A DNA stretch of 15,597 bases, from NCBI GenBank assembly GCA_017997315.1, contig JAGOFF010000031.1, forward strand, positions 1 to 15,597. Reading direction: 5' to 3'. The DNA comes from Clostridia bacterium (lineage in GTDB: Bacteria; Bacillota; Clostridia; Saccharofermentanales; UBA5734). Positions 1 through 8,304 of the stretch are shown here, in pieces. The notes under the pieces were generated by a model. The model was not told the DNA's origin, ran no database searches, and worked only from the letters and a program-made list of their open reading frames with translations. The translations under genes were made by a program, and so were the position numbers. How positions within the stretch are numbered: the stretch's first letter is position 1; every line of letters starts with the position of its first letter.

Positions 1-279
1 CAGCTGGCTCACTTTGCGGCGAAAGCGCATTTCCTCTTCCCTGCCCGGTTTGCTGCGGTCCGCGGGAATCATGCCGAGCATCCGTTCTTTCCGGCTGCGG
101 ATCCAGGCGGCTTTGGACAACAGGAATGCGGCGGCGCGGCTCCGGGACATGCGGAGGGGCGACCGGAGTTCCAGCCAGCCTTCCGGATGGAGGGTCAGCG
201 AGAGGGTGCGCCGTCCGGAACGGATCCAACGGACCGGCATGCCGTCAAAGTCCGGGATTTCCGGTCGGACTCCAATCAC
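1..279 (-). CDS. YgjP-like M48-family metallopeptidase, N-terminal part (gene runs off window)
   Basis: The first 93 codons of an open frame that continues beyond the left edge. The translation has the look of the YgjP/COG1451 family (predicted zinc metallopeptidases related to M48 and SprT): a short beta-rich N-terminus, a basic SGRRTLSLTL stretch (about residues 20-29), then ELRSPLRMS and a KAAWIRSRKERM helix (about residues 62-73), matching the family pattern R-R-K-T-L ... V-R-A-P ... K-x-x-W-I. The zinc-binding HExxH would lie beyond the window and cannot be checked. The chosen start is a GTG whose last two bases overlap the TGA of the preceding gene (GTGA), in keeping with the coupled junctions in this operon. 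No clear Shine-Dalgarno is seen; an ATG at 240 is an alternative. The family call is by pattern recognition. A role in pyrimidine metabolism is not implied; it is probably a passenger at the operon end. Confidence 0.72.
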   Translation of the reverse strand, partial: MIGVRPEIPDFDGMPVRWIRSGRRTLSLTLHPEGWLELRSPLRMSRSRAAAFLLSKAAWIRSRKERMLGMIPADRSKPGREEEMRFRRKVSQL

Positions 280-1163
280 AGACCGTCGGACGCGGGCATT
301 TCCGCGTATCCGTTCGAAATGCAGAGCAGGGCGCGTTCCCGGCTTTTTCCGCCTGCCGCCAGCTGCCCGCGGAGATAGTCCGGGTGCGTATGGAGGAAGT
401 CGCGCATGTACTTGGCGGGATCCCGGTTGAAGGCGCGTACGGTCTCCAGCTGGGCGCCCGACAGGATGCCGTTGCGGGCTGCCGCGGAAAAGAGCGTATC
501 GTCGATGTCCACCAGGGTATGCAGCTCCGTTCCCGCAGCCTGAAGATTGGACCGGCCGTCCTGGTTCCGGTCGATCACGGCCATTGCCGCCGGCATCGAA
601 GCGCCCAGAGAGTGTACGGTCGGAATCCAGGCGCGCGTGAAGCTTGCGGCCTGCGTCACGATATCGGCCACATGAAGCGCCCGATGCCCCGCCAACGCGC
701 CGCCGGCATCCGGCCGGACGGCGCGGGCGTTCCCCCCGTCCGGATCGGCAAGCACACATCGGCCATCCTTGAACACGGACAGATGCGGCTTGCCCAACCG
801 GTTTGCAACCGGCAATGAGAAAAAGAAATCCCTGCGTTCGCCCCCTGAAACAAAGTCCGCCGGGAGCGGTCCGGCCATGCGGACCATCGCATCGATGACG
901 CCTCGGTAGGTCGCGTCCAGGTCATACTGCGCCGTCAGATCCTCAAGAAGGCTTGCGGCGAAGATGGCGGGATCCCCCGCCGACAGAGCTTCGATGCGCG
1001 ACAGCAGCCGGTTCGCCGCGGCTTCTCCGCCAAAAAGGAAATGGGTATTGATGTAGTACGGACCGAGGGTGCCCGATGTGTACCAGAACGGTTGATCCGG
1101 ATCACTTACACGGATCGCTTCCGTGCGGAAAATCGCCTCGGTGACCATGGCTCGGTCGCTCAT
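276..1163 (-). CDS. pyrE: Divergent orotate phosphoribosyltransferase-like protein (PyrE-like)
   Basis: Predicted 295-residue phosphoribosyltransferase, probably the enzyme joining orotate to PRPP to give OMP, the one step otherwise missing from this operon. Visible features: an N-terminal YTSGTLGPYYINTH segment (28-41) that resembles the substrate-side SG..SP.Y motif of orotate phosphoribosyltransferases, a SGGERRDFFFSLPVA segment (106-120), and a PRPP-loop-like LHVADIVTQAAS (163-174). The PRPP loop is atypical: it has AD instead of the usual two acidic residues and lacks the common TTG. At 295 residues it is also longer than classic PyrE (about 200-215), with an extra C-terminal region. Start: ATG at 1163 follows the strong site AGGGGAGGG; an in-frame ATG at 1184 overlaps the pyrD stop but has no such site. 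pyrD lies immediately upstream and a peptidase gene overlaps its stop. The phosphoribosyltransferase fold is fairly secure; orotate specificity is inferred from operon context. Confidence 0.72.
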   Translation of the reverse strand: MSDRAMVTEAIFRTEAIRVSDPDQPFWYTSGTLGPYYINTHFLFGGEAAANRLLSRIEALSAGDPAIFAASLLEDLTAQYDLDATYRGVIDAMVRMAGPLPADFVSGGERRDFFFSLPVANRLGKPHLSVFKDGRCVLADPDGGNARAVRPDAGGALAGHRALHVADIVTQAASFTRAWIPTVHSLGASMPAAMAVIDRNQDGRSNLQAAGTELHTLVDIDDTLFSAAARNGILSGAQLETVRAFNRDPAKYMRDFLHTHPDYLRGQLAAGGKSRERALLCISNGYAEMPASDGL

Positions 1164-1180
1164 TCTTCTGCCCTCCCCTG

Positions 1181-2113
1181 TCATGTCCGGATGGATTCGC
1201 CCCAGCGCAGTGCGGTCCCGATGACCTCTTCTACGGAGTCGATATGGTATTCATCCATGAGATTCCGAAACTCGCGGATGATGTCTTGACAGGCTGTCGG
1301 CCGGATGAGGTTTGCCGTGCCGACTTCCACGGCACTCGCCCCGGCCAGGATCATCTCGAGCGCATCCTCTCCGGAGCGGATTCCGCCGATCCCGATGACC
1401 GGAATGCGTACTGCGCGGGCGACTTCGTTCACCATTCGCAGCGCAACCGGAAAGACGGCAGGCCCCGAGAGCCCCCCTGTGTTGTTTGCCAGTACCGGCC
1501 GGCGGGTCCGGATGTCGATCCGCATTCCGAGGAGGGTGTTGATCAGGCTGACCGCATCGGCGCCGCTGGCTTCCGCGGCTCCGGCGATATCGGTGATGTG
1601 CGTGACGTTGGGGGTCAGCTTGACCCACAGCGGTTTGGAGGTGGCGGCGCGGGCGGCCCGGACCGCAAGGCAGACCTGTGCCGGGTCGGTTCCGATGTTC
1701 ATGCATCCGGTCCGGACATTGGGGCAGGACAGGTTGAGTTCGATGGCGGCCACAGGTGTGGAGTCGAGCTTTTCGCAGATGGCCGCATAATCCTCGGCAC
1801 AGTGCCCCGCGGCGTTGACCACCACCGGCACTCCGAGCGCCGACATGAACGGAAGCTCGTCCCGGATGAAGGCGTCGATCCCCGGATTCTGCAGTCCGAC
1901 GCTGTTGAGCATTCCGCAGGCGGTCTCCGCGACGCGGGGCGCGTCGTTTCCTTCCCGCGGCAGCGGTGTCACGCCTTTGGACACGATCGCGCCCAACTGG
2001 CGGATATCCCAGATGTCCGCCATCTCCCGCCCGAATCCGAACGTCCCGGATGCCGGCATCACCGGATTCTGAAGAAGGAGCGTGCCGATCCGTACCGAGG
2101 TGTCTACTCCCAT
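1181..2113 (-). CDS. pyrD: Dihydroorotate dehydrogenase B, catalytic subunit (class IB)
   Basis: Oxidises dihydroorotate to orotate with FMN; in class IB enzymes electrons pass to the PyrK subunit and on to NAD+. The 310-residue product is the usual length. It carries NPVMPASGTFGFG (16-28), SKGVTPLPREGN (45-56), GMLNSVGLQNPG (67-78), the active-site loop LNLSCPNV with Cys130 as the class 1 catalytic base, VKLTPNV in the middle, and the C-terminal FMN-phosphate segment GIGGIRSGEDALEMILAGASAVEVGT. Cysteine rather than serine at the base position, together with the adjacent pyrK, supports class IB. The start ATG at 2113 lies inside the last codons of pyrK (10-base overlap, different frame), and homology begins right there, so longer in-frame extensions are not needed. 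The stop is followed closely by the PyrE-like gene. Cytoplasmic. Confident. Confidence 0.96.
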   Translation of the reverse strand: MGVDTSVRIGTLLLQNPVMPASGTFGFGREMADIWDIRQLGAIVSKGVTPLPREGNDAPRVAETACGMLNSVGLQNPGIDAFIRDELPFMSALGVPVVVNAAGHCAEDYAAICEKLDSTPVAAIELNLSCPNVRTGCMNIGTDPAQVCLAVRAARAATSKPLWVKLTPNVTHITDIAGAAEASGADAVSLINTLLGMRIDIRTRRPVLANNTGGLSGPAVFPVALRMVNEVARAVRIPVIGIGGIRSGEDALEMILAGASAVEVGTANLIRPTACQDIIREFRNLMDEYHIDSVEEVIGTALRWGESIRT

Positions 2114-2946
2114 ACCACATCCTCCGCCTTGAACACCGGTCCGTCCGCGCAGCACCGTGAATGATGGTGGCGTGTGTCCGGCAGCGTAGGCCGCGTCTTG
2201 CAGGCGCAGACGAGGCATACCCCGATGCCGCAGGCCATTCTTTCCTCCAGCGAAACCTGGCAAGGGATGCCCAGATGTTCCGCCTGCCTTCGCGCCGCAT
2301 CCATCATCGGCATCGGACCGATGGCGGCCAGCAGCATCCGCTCCGCGGGCGAGGAGCAACCGGAGACGGTACAGGTCCCGCCGTCGGTGAGCGAGGTCTT
2401 GCACAGCGCATCCACGCAGGTGCCGTGGAAGCCCAGGTCTCCGAGATCCGAAGAGAAGCGGCAGGTATCGCTCACCGCTTCGACCCGGTCGGTGAGGAAC
2501 GCCGTGCCCGCGGACCGGAATCCGCAGTATGCGATGGTCCGCAAACCCGCAGAGCGGGCATGCGACAGCAGGAACAGCGCCGGGAAGAGACCGGTGCCGC
2601 CCGCCATCACGACCAGCGTGTCGATCCCATCCAGTGAGAATCCCCGTCCGAGCGGACCGAGGACTTCCATCACGGAGCCCGGCCGGCGTCCGGCGAGATC
2701 GCGCGTCCCCTCCCCCTTGATCTGGATTCCGACCTGGATCGTTCCCTCGTCGGGATCTGCCGCGGCAATGCCGAACGGCCGTCGCAGGAACCGGTCGCAG
2801 GAGATATTGACAAACTGACCGGGATGCGCTGCAGCAGCGACGGCAGGCGCCCGCAGCGTCAGCAGCGCGAATCCCTCCGCGAGACGCTCGTTCCGGAGCA
2901 GTTCAGCCGAAACATCGGCCGGTACGGTTTTCCGTGCGCCGTCCAT
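2104..2946 (-). CDS. pyrK: Dihydroorotate dehydrogenase B, electron transfer subunit
   Basis: FAD and [2Fe-2S] subunit that takes electrons from PyrD and reduces NAD+. The 280-residue protein shows an N-terminal ferredoxin-reductase-like beta barrel with the flavin motif HPGQFVNI and RRPFGI (55-60), the NAD-binding MAGGTGLFPALFLL (114-127), a GPMPMM segment (210-215), and a C-terminal cysteine cluster: Cys239-x4-Cys244-x2-Cys247 and Cys266 just before DGPVF. This matches the PyrK iron-sulfur pattern. Slightly longer than typical (about 250-260 residues), mainly around residues 185-205. Start: the ATG at 2946 shares bases with the carB stop (ATGA), a translational coupling arrangement; the longer in-frame extension upstream lies wholly inside carB and is not credible. 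The 3' end overlaps pyrD by 10 bases. Works as a complex with PyrD in the cytoplasm. Confidence 0.95.
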   Translation of the reverse strand: MDGARKTVPADVSAELLRNERLAEGFALLTLRAPAVAAAAHPGQFVNISCDRFLRRPFGIAAADPDEGTIQVGIQIKGEGTRDLAGRRPGSVMEVLGPLGRGFSLDGIDTLVVMAGGTGLFPALFLLSHARSAGLRTIAYCGFRSAGTAFLTDRVEAVSDTCRFSSDLGDLGFHGTCVDALCKTSLTDGGTCTVSGCSSPAERMLLAAIGPMPMMDAARRQAEHLGIPCQVSLEERMACGIGVCLVCACKTRPTLPDTRHHHSRCCADGPVFKAEDVVWE

Positions 2947-5900
2947 CACTTTTTCAACATGGCGTTCTGCGTCGGCATTTCGTTGAGCGGCAGGAAGTTC
3001 CCGCGGGTATCCGCCACGATTGCCGAGAACGCGCGGATCTCCAGCGGAGTCAGGTCCGTCGGCTTGAGCTGACGCTCCAGACACTCGTTTACCGCCACCA
3101 GCGTATCCAGTGAAGTGATGGTTGGTACGCCGTGTTCGATGCAGTGTCTGCGCAGAAGGATGGAGCCGCGGTCCTTCAGGCTGGTCGTCGTGGTGTTGAT
3201 CAACAGTCTGACCTTGCTCTCGGAAACCAGCGAGAGGACGTTGGGGCGGTCTTCTTCAAGCTTTCTCACCGTATTGGCGGGAACGCCGTGGCGGTTGAGG
3301 TAGTTGGCGGTTCCTCCGGTGGCGTACAACTCGTATCCCATGTCGAACAGCTTTTGCGCCAAGGGGAGCAGATCCGACTTGTCGCTGTCCCGTACCGAGA
3401 GCAGGATGCCGCTTCCGCGCTCGGGAAACTTGAAACCCGAAGCCAGAATGGCCTTGTACATTGCCTCGCTGTATTTGCGCGACAGCCCAAGAACCTCGCC
3501 GGTGCTCTTCATTTCCGGACCCAGGCTGGTGTCCACATTGTGCAGTTTTTCGAACGAGAACACCGGAGCCTTGATCGCGTAGATCGCCGGATACCGCGCA
3601 TACAGTCCGGTCCCGTACCCGAGATCCGCCAGCGGGGCACCCAGCATGACCCGTGTCGCAAGGTCCACGATGGGGATTCCGGTGACTTTGCTGATGTATG
3701 GGACCGTCCGGCTGGAACGGGGGTTGACCTCGATGACGTAGATGTCCTCATTGTAGAGAATGAACTGGATGTTGATCAGTCCGATGACGTGGAGTGCCCT
3801 GGAAAGCCTTGCGGTGTAGTCCACGATCTGGTCGCGGAACCGGTCCGGGATGTACGCCGGGAAAATCGAGATGGAGTCCCCGGAGTGGATCCCGGCCCTC
3901 TCGAGGTGCTCCATGATGCCCGGGACCAGGATTTCATCCCCGTCGGATACAGCGTCCACCTCGAGTTCGACCCCCATAAGGTACTTGTCGATCAGGATTG
4001 GATGCTCCTGTACGTTGATATTGATGATATCCATGTATTCCCGCACGTCATCATCGTTGTAGGCGATCGTCATACCCTGTCCGCCCAATACGTAGGAAGG
4101 ACGGATCAGCACCGGGTATCCGATCGCAGCGGCTGCGGAAAGCGCCTCGCCGGTCGTGAAGACGGTCGCGCCCTGCGGACGTTTGATCCCGCAGGCTTCG
4201 ACGATCGCATCGAACCGCTCGCGATCCTCCGCGGCATCGACCATGTCCGCGGAGGTGCCGAGGATCGGCACTCCCATATCCGACACCGCCTTGATGAGTT
4301 TGATCGCGGTCTGGCCGCCGAACTGGCAGATGCAGCCGTCCGGTTTCTCGTTTTCGATGATGGCGCGGACATCGTCCGACGTGAGCGGCTCGAAATACAG
4401 CCGGTCGGATGTGTCGTAGTCGGTGGAGACGGTTTCGGGATTGTTGTTCGCGATGATCGCCTCATACCCGAGTTCCCTCAGAGCCCAGACCGAGTGGACG
4501 GAGCAGTAGTCGAACTCGATCCCCTGCCCGATGCGGATCGGGCCGGATCCGATGACCAGCACCTTTTTCCGGTCTGAAGGGACCGCCTCGTTCCGCATGT
4601 CGAACGTCGAGTAGAAATACGGTGTCCGCGCGTCGTACTCCCCGGCACAGGTGTCGACCATCTTGTAGGTGTGCAGCAGTCCGAACCCTTTTCTCTTTTC
4701 ACGGACCTCATCGGGGGAGGTGCCGGTCAACCGGGCGACATACGTGTCCGCAAACCCGTATCGCACGCAGCGCTTCATGAGCTCTTTCCCGAGAGGCGGG
4801 GCGGTTTTCAAGTGCTCTTCGAGTTCGACGATGTTGCCGACCTTGCGCAGGAAGAACGGATCGATCATTGTTACCGCATAGATCTCATCGATGGTGCTCA
4901 CGTTCCTGCGCAGCGCCTCGGCGATGACGAACAGGCGCCGGTCGTCGGCCACGCCGATCTGCGAACGGATCTCTCCGTCGCTCAGTTCCTTGACATAAGG
5001 AATGTCCAGACCGAGGAAACCGAGTTCCAGGGAGCGGACCGCCTTGATGAGGGAGGCCTCGAACGTGTTGGATATGGACATAACTTCCCCGGTCGCCTTC
5101 ATCTGCGTTCCGAGGGTGCGTTTCGCCTTGACGAATTTGTCGAACGGCCATTTGGGGATCTTGGTGACGATGTAGTCGACCGCGGGCTCGAAGCAGGCGC
5201 AGGTCGTCCCGGTGACTTCATTGGGGATCTCGTCCAGCGTGTACCCGATCGCGATTCTCGACGCGACTTTGGCGATCGGGTATCCGGTCGCCTTGGACGC
5301 CAGCGCGGAGGAGCGCGACAGACGCGGATTCACTTCGATGACCGCGTATTCCCCGTTGGTCGGGTGCAGCGCGAACTGGACATTGCATCCGCCGGCGATC
5401 CGGAGCTCGCCGACGATCTTCAGCGCCGCGGACCGGAGAGACTGGTATTCCTTGTCCGTCAGGGTCTGTGCGGGGGCCACGACAATCGAGTCGCCGGTGT
5501 GGATGCCGACGGGATCGAAGTTTTCCATGCTGCAGATGGTGATGGCGTTCCCGATGGCGTCACGGACCGCCTCGAACTCGATCTCCTTCCAGCCGGAGAT
5601 GCACTTTTCAATCAGAACCTGTCGGACCCGGCTGGCCTTGAGGCCGGTTTCCGCGATCTCCCGCAGACTCTCCGGATCTTCCGCGATCCCCCCGCCGGTG
5701 CCTCCGAGGGTAAATGCGGGCCGCACAATGACCGGATAGGTGATCCGTTCCGCGAGTGCCAGGCACTGCTCGACGCTCTCCGCGGTTCCGGACGGGATAC
5801 AGGGTTCCTGGATCCGCATCATCGCCGCGCGGAATTCCTCCCGGTCCTCCCCCATCCGGATGCCGTCGGCAGGGGTTCCCAGCAGACGGATCCCCTGCTC

Positions 5901-6227
5901 GTCCAGAAATCCGGACTCCGCGAGTTCCATGGCGAAGTTCAGGCCGGTCTGCCCGCCCAGGGTTGCGAGCAGCGCATCGACGTGCTCATCCACCATGATG
6001 CGTTTGACCACGTCGATCTGCAGCGGCTCGATGTACACTTTGTCCGCCATGTTTGTATCGGTCATGATGGTCGCGGGGTTGCTGTTGACCAGGACGACCT
6101 CGAACCCCTCCTGCTTGAGGGTGCGGCAGGCCTGCGTACCGGCATAATCGAACTCCGCCGCCTGCCCGATCACAATGGGACCCGAACCGATCACCATGAC
6201 TTTACGGATATCCGTTCTTTTCGGCAT
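2946..6227 (-). CDS. carB: Carbamoyl phosphate synthetase, large subunit
   Basis: Makes carbamoyl phosphate from bicarbonate, two ATP and ammonia. The 1093-residue product is full length (family about 1060-1075) and shows the internal duplication: GSGPIVIGQAAEFDYAGTQA near residue 14 and its partner GSGPIRIGQGIEFDYCS near residue 557, each heading an ATP-grasp half (RPAFTLGGTGGG and RPSYVLGGQGMT; IEVNPRLSRSSALASK and IEVNPRSSRTVPYISK). A C-terminal MGS-like allosteric domain starts near residue 936 and keeps LYATGGTANYL. No lesion was seen in the catalytic halves. The start ATG follows AAAGGAGCG by a normal distance and lies 5 bases after the carA stop. The C-terminal stop overlaps pyrK. In the usual enzyme ammonia arrives through a tunnel from CarA; here the adjacent CarA appears unable to release it from glutamine (see carA). 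Confidence 0.97.
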   Translation of the reverse strand: MPKRTDIRKVMVIGSGPIVIGQAAEFDYAGTQACRTLKQEGFEVVLVNSNPATIMTDTNMADKVYIEPLQIDVVKRIMVDEHVDALLATLGGQTGLNFAMELAESGFLDEQGIRLLGTPADGIRMGEDREEFRAAMMRIQEPCIPSGTAESVEQCLALAERITYPVIVRPAFTLGGTGGGIAEDPESLREIAETGLKASRVRQVLIEKCISGWKEIEFEAVRDAIGNAITICSMENFDPVGIHTGDSIVVAPAQTLTDKEYQSLRSAALKIVGELRIAGGCNVQFALHPTNGEYAVIEVNPRLSRSSALASKATGYPIAKVASRIAIGYTLDEIPNEVTGTTCACFEPAVDYIVTKIPKWPFDKFVKAKRTLGTQMKATGEVMSISNTFEASLIKAVRSLELGFLGLDIPYVKELSDGEIRSQIGVADDRRLFVIAEALRRNVSTIDEIYAVTMIDPFFLRKVGNIVELEEHLKTAPPLGKELMKRCVRYGFADTYVARLTGTSPDEVREKRKGFGLLHTYKMVDTCAGEYDARTPYFYSTFDMRNEAVPSDRKKVLVIGSGPIRIGQGIEFDYCSVHSVWALRELGYEAIIANNNPETVSTDYDTSDRLYFEPLTSDDVRAIIENEKPDGCICQFGGQTAIKLIKAVSDMGVPILGTSADMVDAAEDRERFDAIVEACGIKRPQGATVFTTGEALSAAAAIGYPVLIRPSYVLGGQGMTIAYNDDDVREYMDIININVQEHPILIDKYLMGVELEVDAVSDGDEILVPGIMEHLERAGIHSGDSISIFPAYIPDRFRDQIVDYTARLSRALHVIGLINIQFILYNEDIYVIEVNPRSSRTVPYISKVTGIPIVDLATRVMLGAPLADLGYGTGLYARYPAIYAIKAPVFSFEKLHNVDTSLGPEMKSTGEVLGLSRKYSEAMYKAILASGFKFPERGSGILLSVRDSDKSDLLPLAQKLFDMGYELYATGGTANYLNRHGVPANTVRKLEEDRPNVLSLVSESKVRLLINTTTTSLKDRGSILLRRHCIEHGVPTITSLDTLVAVNECLERQLKPTDLTPLEIRAFSAIVADTRGNFLPLNEMPTQNAMLKK

Positions 6228-6232
6228 ATGAA

Positions 6233-7318
6233 CTATACGCTCCTTTGCATGGCGGTCAGGAATTCTTCCCAGATATATCCCGTCCCGTAGTCTTCCAGGT
6301 GGTCGTCCGGTGTGAACTGCACACCGCTTGAACCTTCAGCGAACCGTACCCCTTCGATCGATTGGTCGTTGACGTTGCGATACGTGATGGCTTGCGCCGG
6401 ATCGGGCGGTCGTGCCCCGCTCTCGAATCCGATCCAGTGGTTCTGATGCGTGATGAACGTGCGGCCGGAGTGCTCGTCCCGGACGGGATGGTTGGCGCCG
6501 TGGTGTCCGTGCGCCATCGCGGTCGGCTGCCATCCGTACGCCATCGCGAGCGCGGTGAATCCGCTTCCGACACCGAGGAGCGGCACTTTGCCGGCCAGTT
6601 CGCGGAGTGCCCGGATCGTAGGAGCGATTTCTTCGTCAGAAAACGCGGGTCCCGGCGACACCATCACTCCGGATGGGCGACGCGCGAGGATGCTTTCCGC
6701 CGATGTCCTGTACGGAAGGATCGTCAGTCTCGCTCCCCTGGCGCGCAGATAGTCCGCAAAATCCTGCCTCATTCCGAGGTCGATGACGCATACTTCAAAT
6801 TCCGCTTCCGCAAGGGGGTCCAGAATGCGCGGCGCCCCGGACGACAGGATGTCGAGTTCGCCTCCTGTCGCGGCACTGCGGGCCAACGCAGCCATGGTCT
6901 CGGTCCGGTCATCCGGAAACGTCGTCAGAACGGCGTTCATGCCGCCTTCGACACGCAACCGGCGCATGATCTCACGGGTGTCCATGCCGCTCGCCGCGAC
7001 GACTCCCGCTTCGGAAATCCATTCGGTAAACGACCGCTCCCCCATCCAGTTGCTGTATAGGGGCTGCGCTTCCCGGAAGACCAGTCCGCGCGGCTGGATG
7101 CGTCCGGACGAATTGAAGCTTTCGCTGACTCCGACATTTCCGATCAGCGGATAGGTCATGCAGACGAGTTGCCCCCTGCATGCCGGATCGGACAGCAGCT
7201 CCTGATAGCCGGTCATGTCGGTGTGCGGCACGAGCCGCCCGACGGTGCGTCCGGCAGCTCCCACGGACTCGCCGGTGACTTCCCACCCGTTTTCGAAGAT
7301 CAATCTGGCTTGTTGCAT
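6233..7318 (-). CDS. carA: Carbamoyl phosphate synthetase small subunit homolog lacking glutaminase active site
   Basis: A 361-residue CarA homolog, normal length. The N-terminal domain is recognisable (MTGYQELLSDPACRGQLV at 35-52, TYPLIGNVGVSES, GMDTREIMRRLR at 111-122). The C-terminal class I glutaminase-like domain is also alignable, with GHHGANHPV (271-279) and the NVNDQSIEGVR region. The glutaminase machinery is however replaced: GxCLGHQ reads GVGSGFT (249-255, so the nucleophile cysteine is Gly251), HPE reads TPD (336-338), and SNGPGDP reads SPGPAFS (221-227). No other cysteine sits at an equivalent position. I infer a structural or regulatory subunit that cannot hydrolyse glutamine. 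Start: ATG at 7318 has GGGGAAG upstream and matches the family N-terminus; an in-frame ATG at 7354 overlaps the pyrF stop. The homology is certain; loss of activity is inferred from residues. Confidence 0.93.
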   Translation of the reverse strand: MQQARLIFENGWEVTGESVGAAGRTVGRLVPHTDMTGYQELLSDPACRGQLVCMTYPLIGNVGVSESFNSSGRIQPRGLVFREAQPLYSNWMGERSFTEWISEAGVVAASGMDTREIMRRLRVEGGMNAVLTTFPDDRTETMAALARSAATGGELDILSSGAPRILDPLAEAEFEVCVIDLGMRQDFADYLRARGARLTILPYRTSAESILARRPSGVMVSPGPAFSDEEIAPTIRALRELAGKVPLLGVGSGFTALAMAYGWQPTAMAHGHHGANHPVRDEHSGRTFITHQNHWIGFESGARPPDPAQAITYRNVNDQSIEGVRFAEGSSGVQFTPDDHLEDYGTGYIWEEFLTAMQRSV

Positions 7319-7350
7319 ATCAGACTTCCCCGTTTTCTGCCTGCCGGCGG

Positions 7351-8304
7351 TCATTCTCCGCTATTATCGGCCTTTTCCAGTGCCAGCCGGATCTCATCCC
7401 GCATCCGGACCGCCTCCGCCCGGCATGCCTCGTCGAAACGTTCCTTGTCCATGTCGGCTGTCTTGCGCCATGCGCACATCAGACTGCGGGACGCATTGAC
7501 CAGCGCGCCGCCTCCCGTTGCGTCGAAACCGGCGCAGACATCCGCCGCCGCCCCTCCCTGCGCTCCATAGCCGGGGATGAGGAACGGAACGCCCGGGAGG
7601 CGCCGCCGCAGACTCTCCGCCTGCTCGGGCCAGGTCGCCCCGACCACCGCCCCGACCGACGAATACCCGCATCGTCCCAGAATCCCCGCCCCCCAGCGGG
7701 CGACCTGGTCGGCGACATGCTCATACAGACGGTTTCCGTTGGCCAGCTCCATATCCTGGAATTCCCCTGCGGAAGGATTGGACGTCCGGACCAGGATATA
7801 GATTCCCTTTCCCTCCTGCCTGCAAAGCACGAGGAACGGCTCGATCCCGTCCAGCCCGAAGTACGGGTTGACCGTGAGCGCATCCGCCCCGAACATCGGC
7901 GCCTCCTGCCCTCCCGGGAGCCGCGTCCGGCCCAGATAGGCGGTTGCGTATGCCTCGGCGGTGGATCCGATGTCGTTCCGTTTGCAGTCCGCGATCACCA
8001 GCATTCCTTTGCCCCCGGCGTAGGCTATGGTGTCCGCGAAGGCCCGTACACCGGGGGGGCCGTACATCTCATAGTACGCGCTCTGGAGCTTCACGGCGGG
8101 TACGATGTCCATGGTCGCGTCGATCAGCCGGCAGTTGAACGCCAGCAGGGCGTCCGCAGCGATTTCGGCGGGTGTCCCGCCTTTCGCAGCCGCACGGCTG
8201 ATCAGGCTGTCCGGGACGTACTCCAGCATCGGATCCAGTCCCATGACGGTCGGATTGCCCATCCGGGCGACTGCGTCGGACAACCGATCAGCGAACAGGC
8301 TCAT
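7351..8304 (-). CDS. pyrF: Orotidine 5'-phosphate decarboxylase (long, type 2 subfamily)
   Basis: Catalyses the last step, OMP to UMP. The 317-residue product belongs to the longer subfamily (about 270-320 residues) rather than the 230-residue B. subtilis type. Seen: MGLDPMLEYVPDSL (21-34), VKLQSAYYEMYG (71-82), the catalytic DCKRNDIGSTA with Asp106, Lys108 and Asp111, DALTVNPYFG (141-150), TSNPSAGEFQ (174-183) and the phosphate-binding PGYGAQGG (244-251) followed by NASRSL. Start: ATG at 8304 follows GGGGAGGTG; it overlaps the pyrC end by 17 bases. The stop shares bases with an in-frame upstream ATG of carA. Placement between pyrC and carA differs from the B. subtilis order, where pyrF follows pyrD. 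Cytoplasmic, confident. Confidence 0.96.
   Translation of the reverse strand: MSLFADRLSDAVARMGNPTVMGLDPMLEYVPDSLISRAAAKGGTPAEIAADALLAFNCRLIDATMDIVPAVKLQSAYYEMYGPPGVRAFADTIAYAGGKGMLVIADCKRNDIGSTAEAYATAYLGRTRLPGGQEAPMFGADALTVNPYFGLDGIEPFLVLCRQEGKGIYILVRTSNPSAGEFQDMELANGNRLYEHVADQVARWGAGILGRCGYSSVGAVVGATWPEQAESLRRRLPGVPFLIPGYGAQGGAAADVCAGFDATGGGALVNASRSLMCAWRKTADMDKERFDEACRAEAVRMRDEIRLALEKADNSGE

Noticed and set aside
1181..2404. Longer N-termini for pyrD, pyrK (to 3084) and pyrC (to 9868)
   Set aside because: The extra residues lie within upstream genes, show no family similarity, and better starts exist at the overlaps (2113, 2946, 9556).
3132..6290. Very long plus-strand open frames opposite carB (3132-4577 and 4671-6290)
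   Set aside because: They mirror carB codons in a GC-rich gene; the products are arginine- and aspartate-rich with no family resemblance, and carB on the other strand is unmistakable.
6233..7318. The idea that another cysteine in CarA replaces the lost nucleophile
   Set aside because: The three remaining cysteines (residues 47, 53 and 177) lie in the N-terminal domain or the first strand of the C-terminal domain, far from the nucleophile elbow, and the catalytic His and Glu are gone too.
6233..7354. carA as a pseudogene
   Set aside because: The frame is uninterrupted, normal in length, has a good ribosome site, and structural motifs outside the active site are kept.
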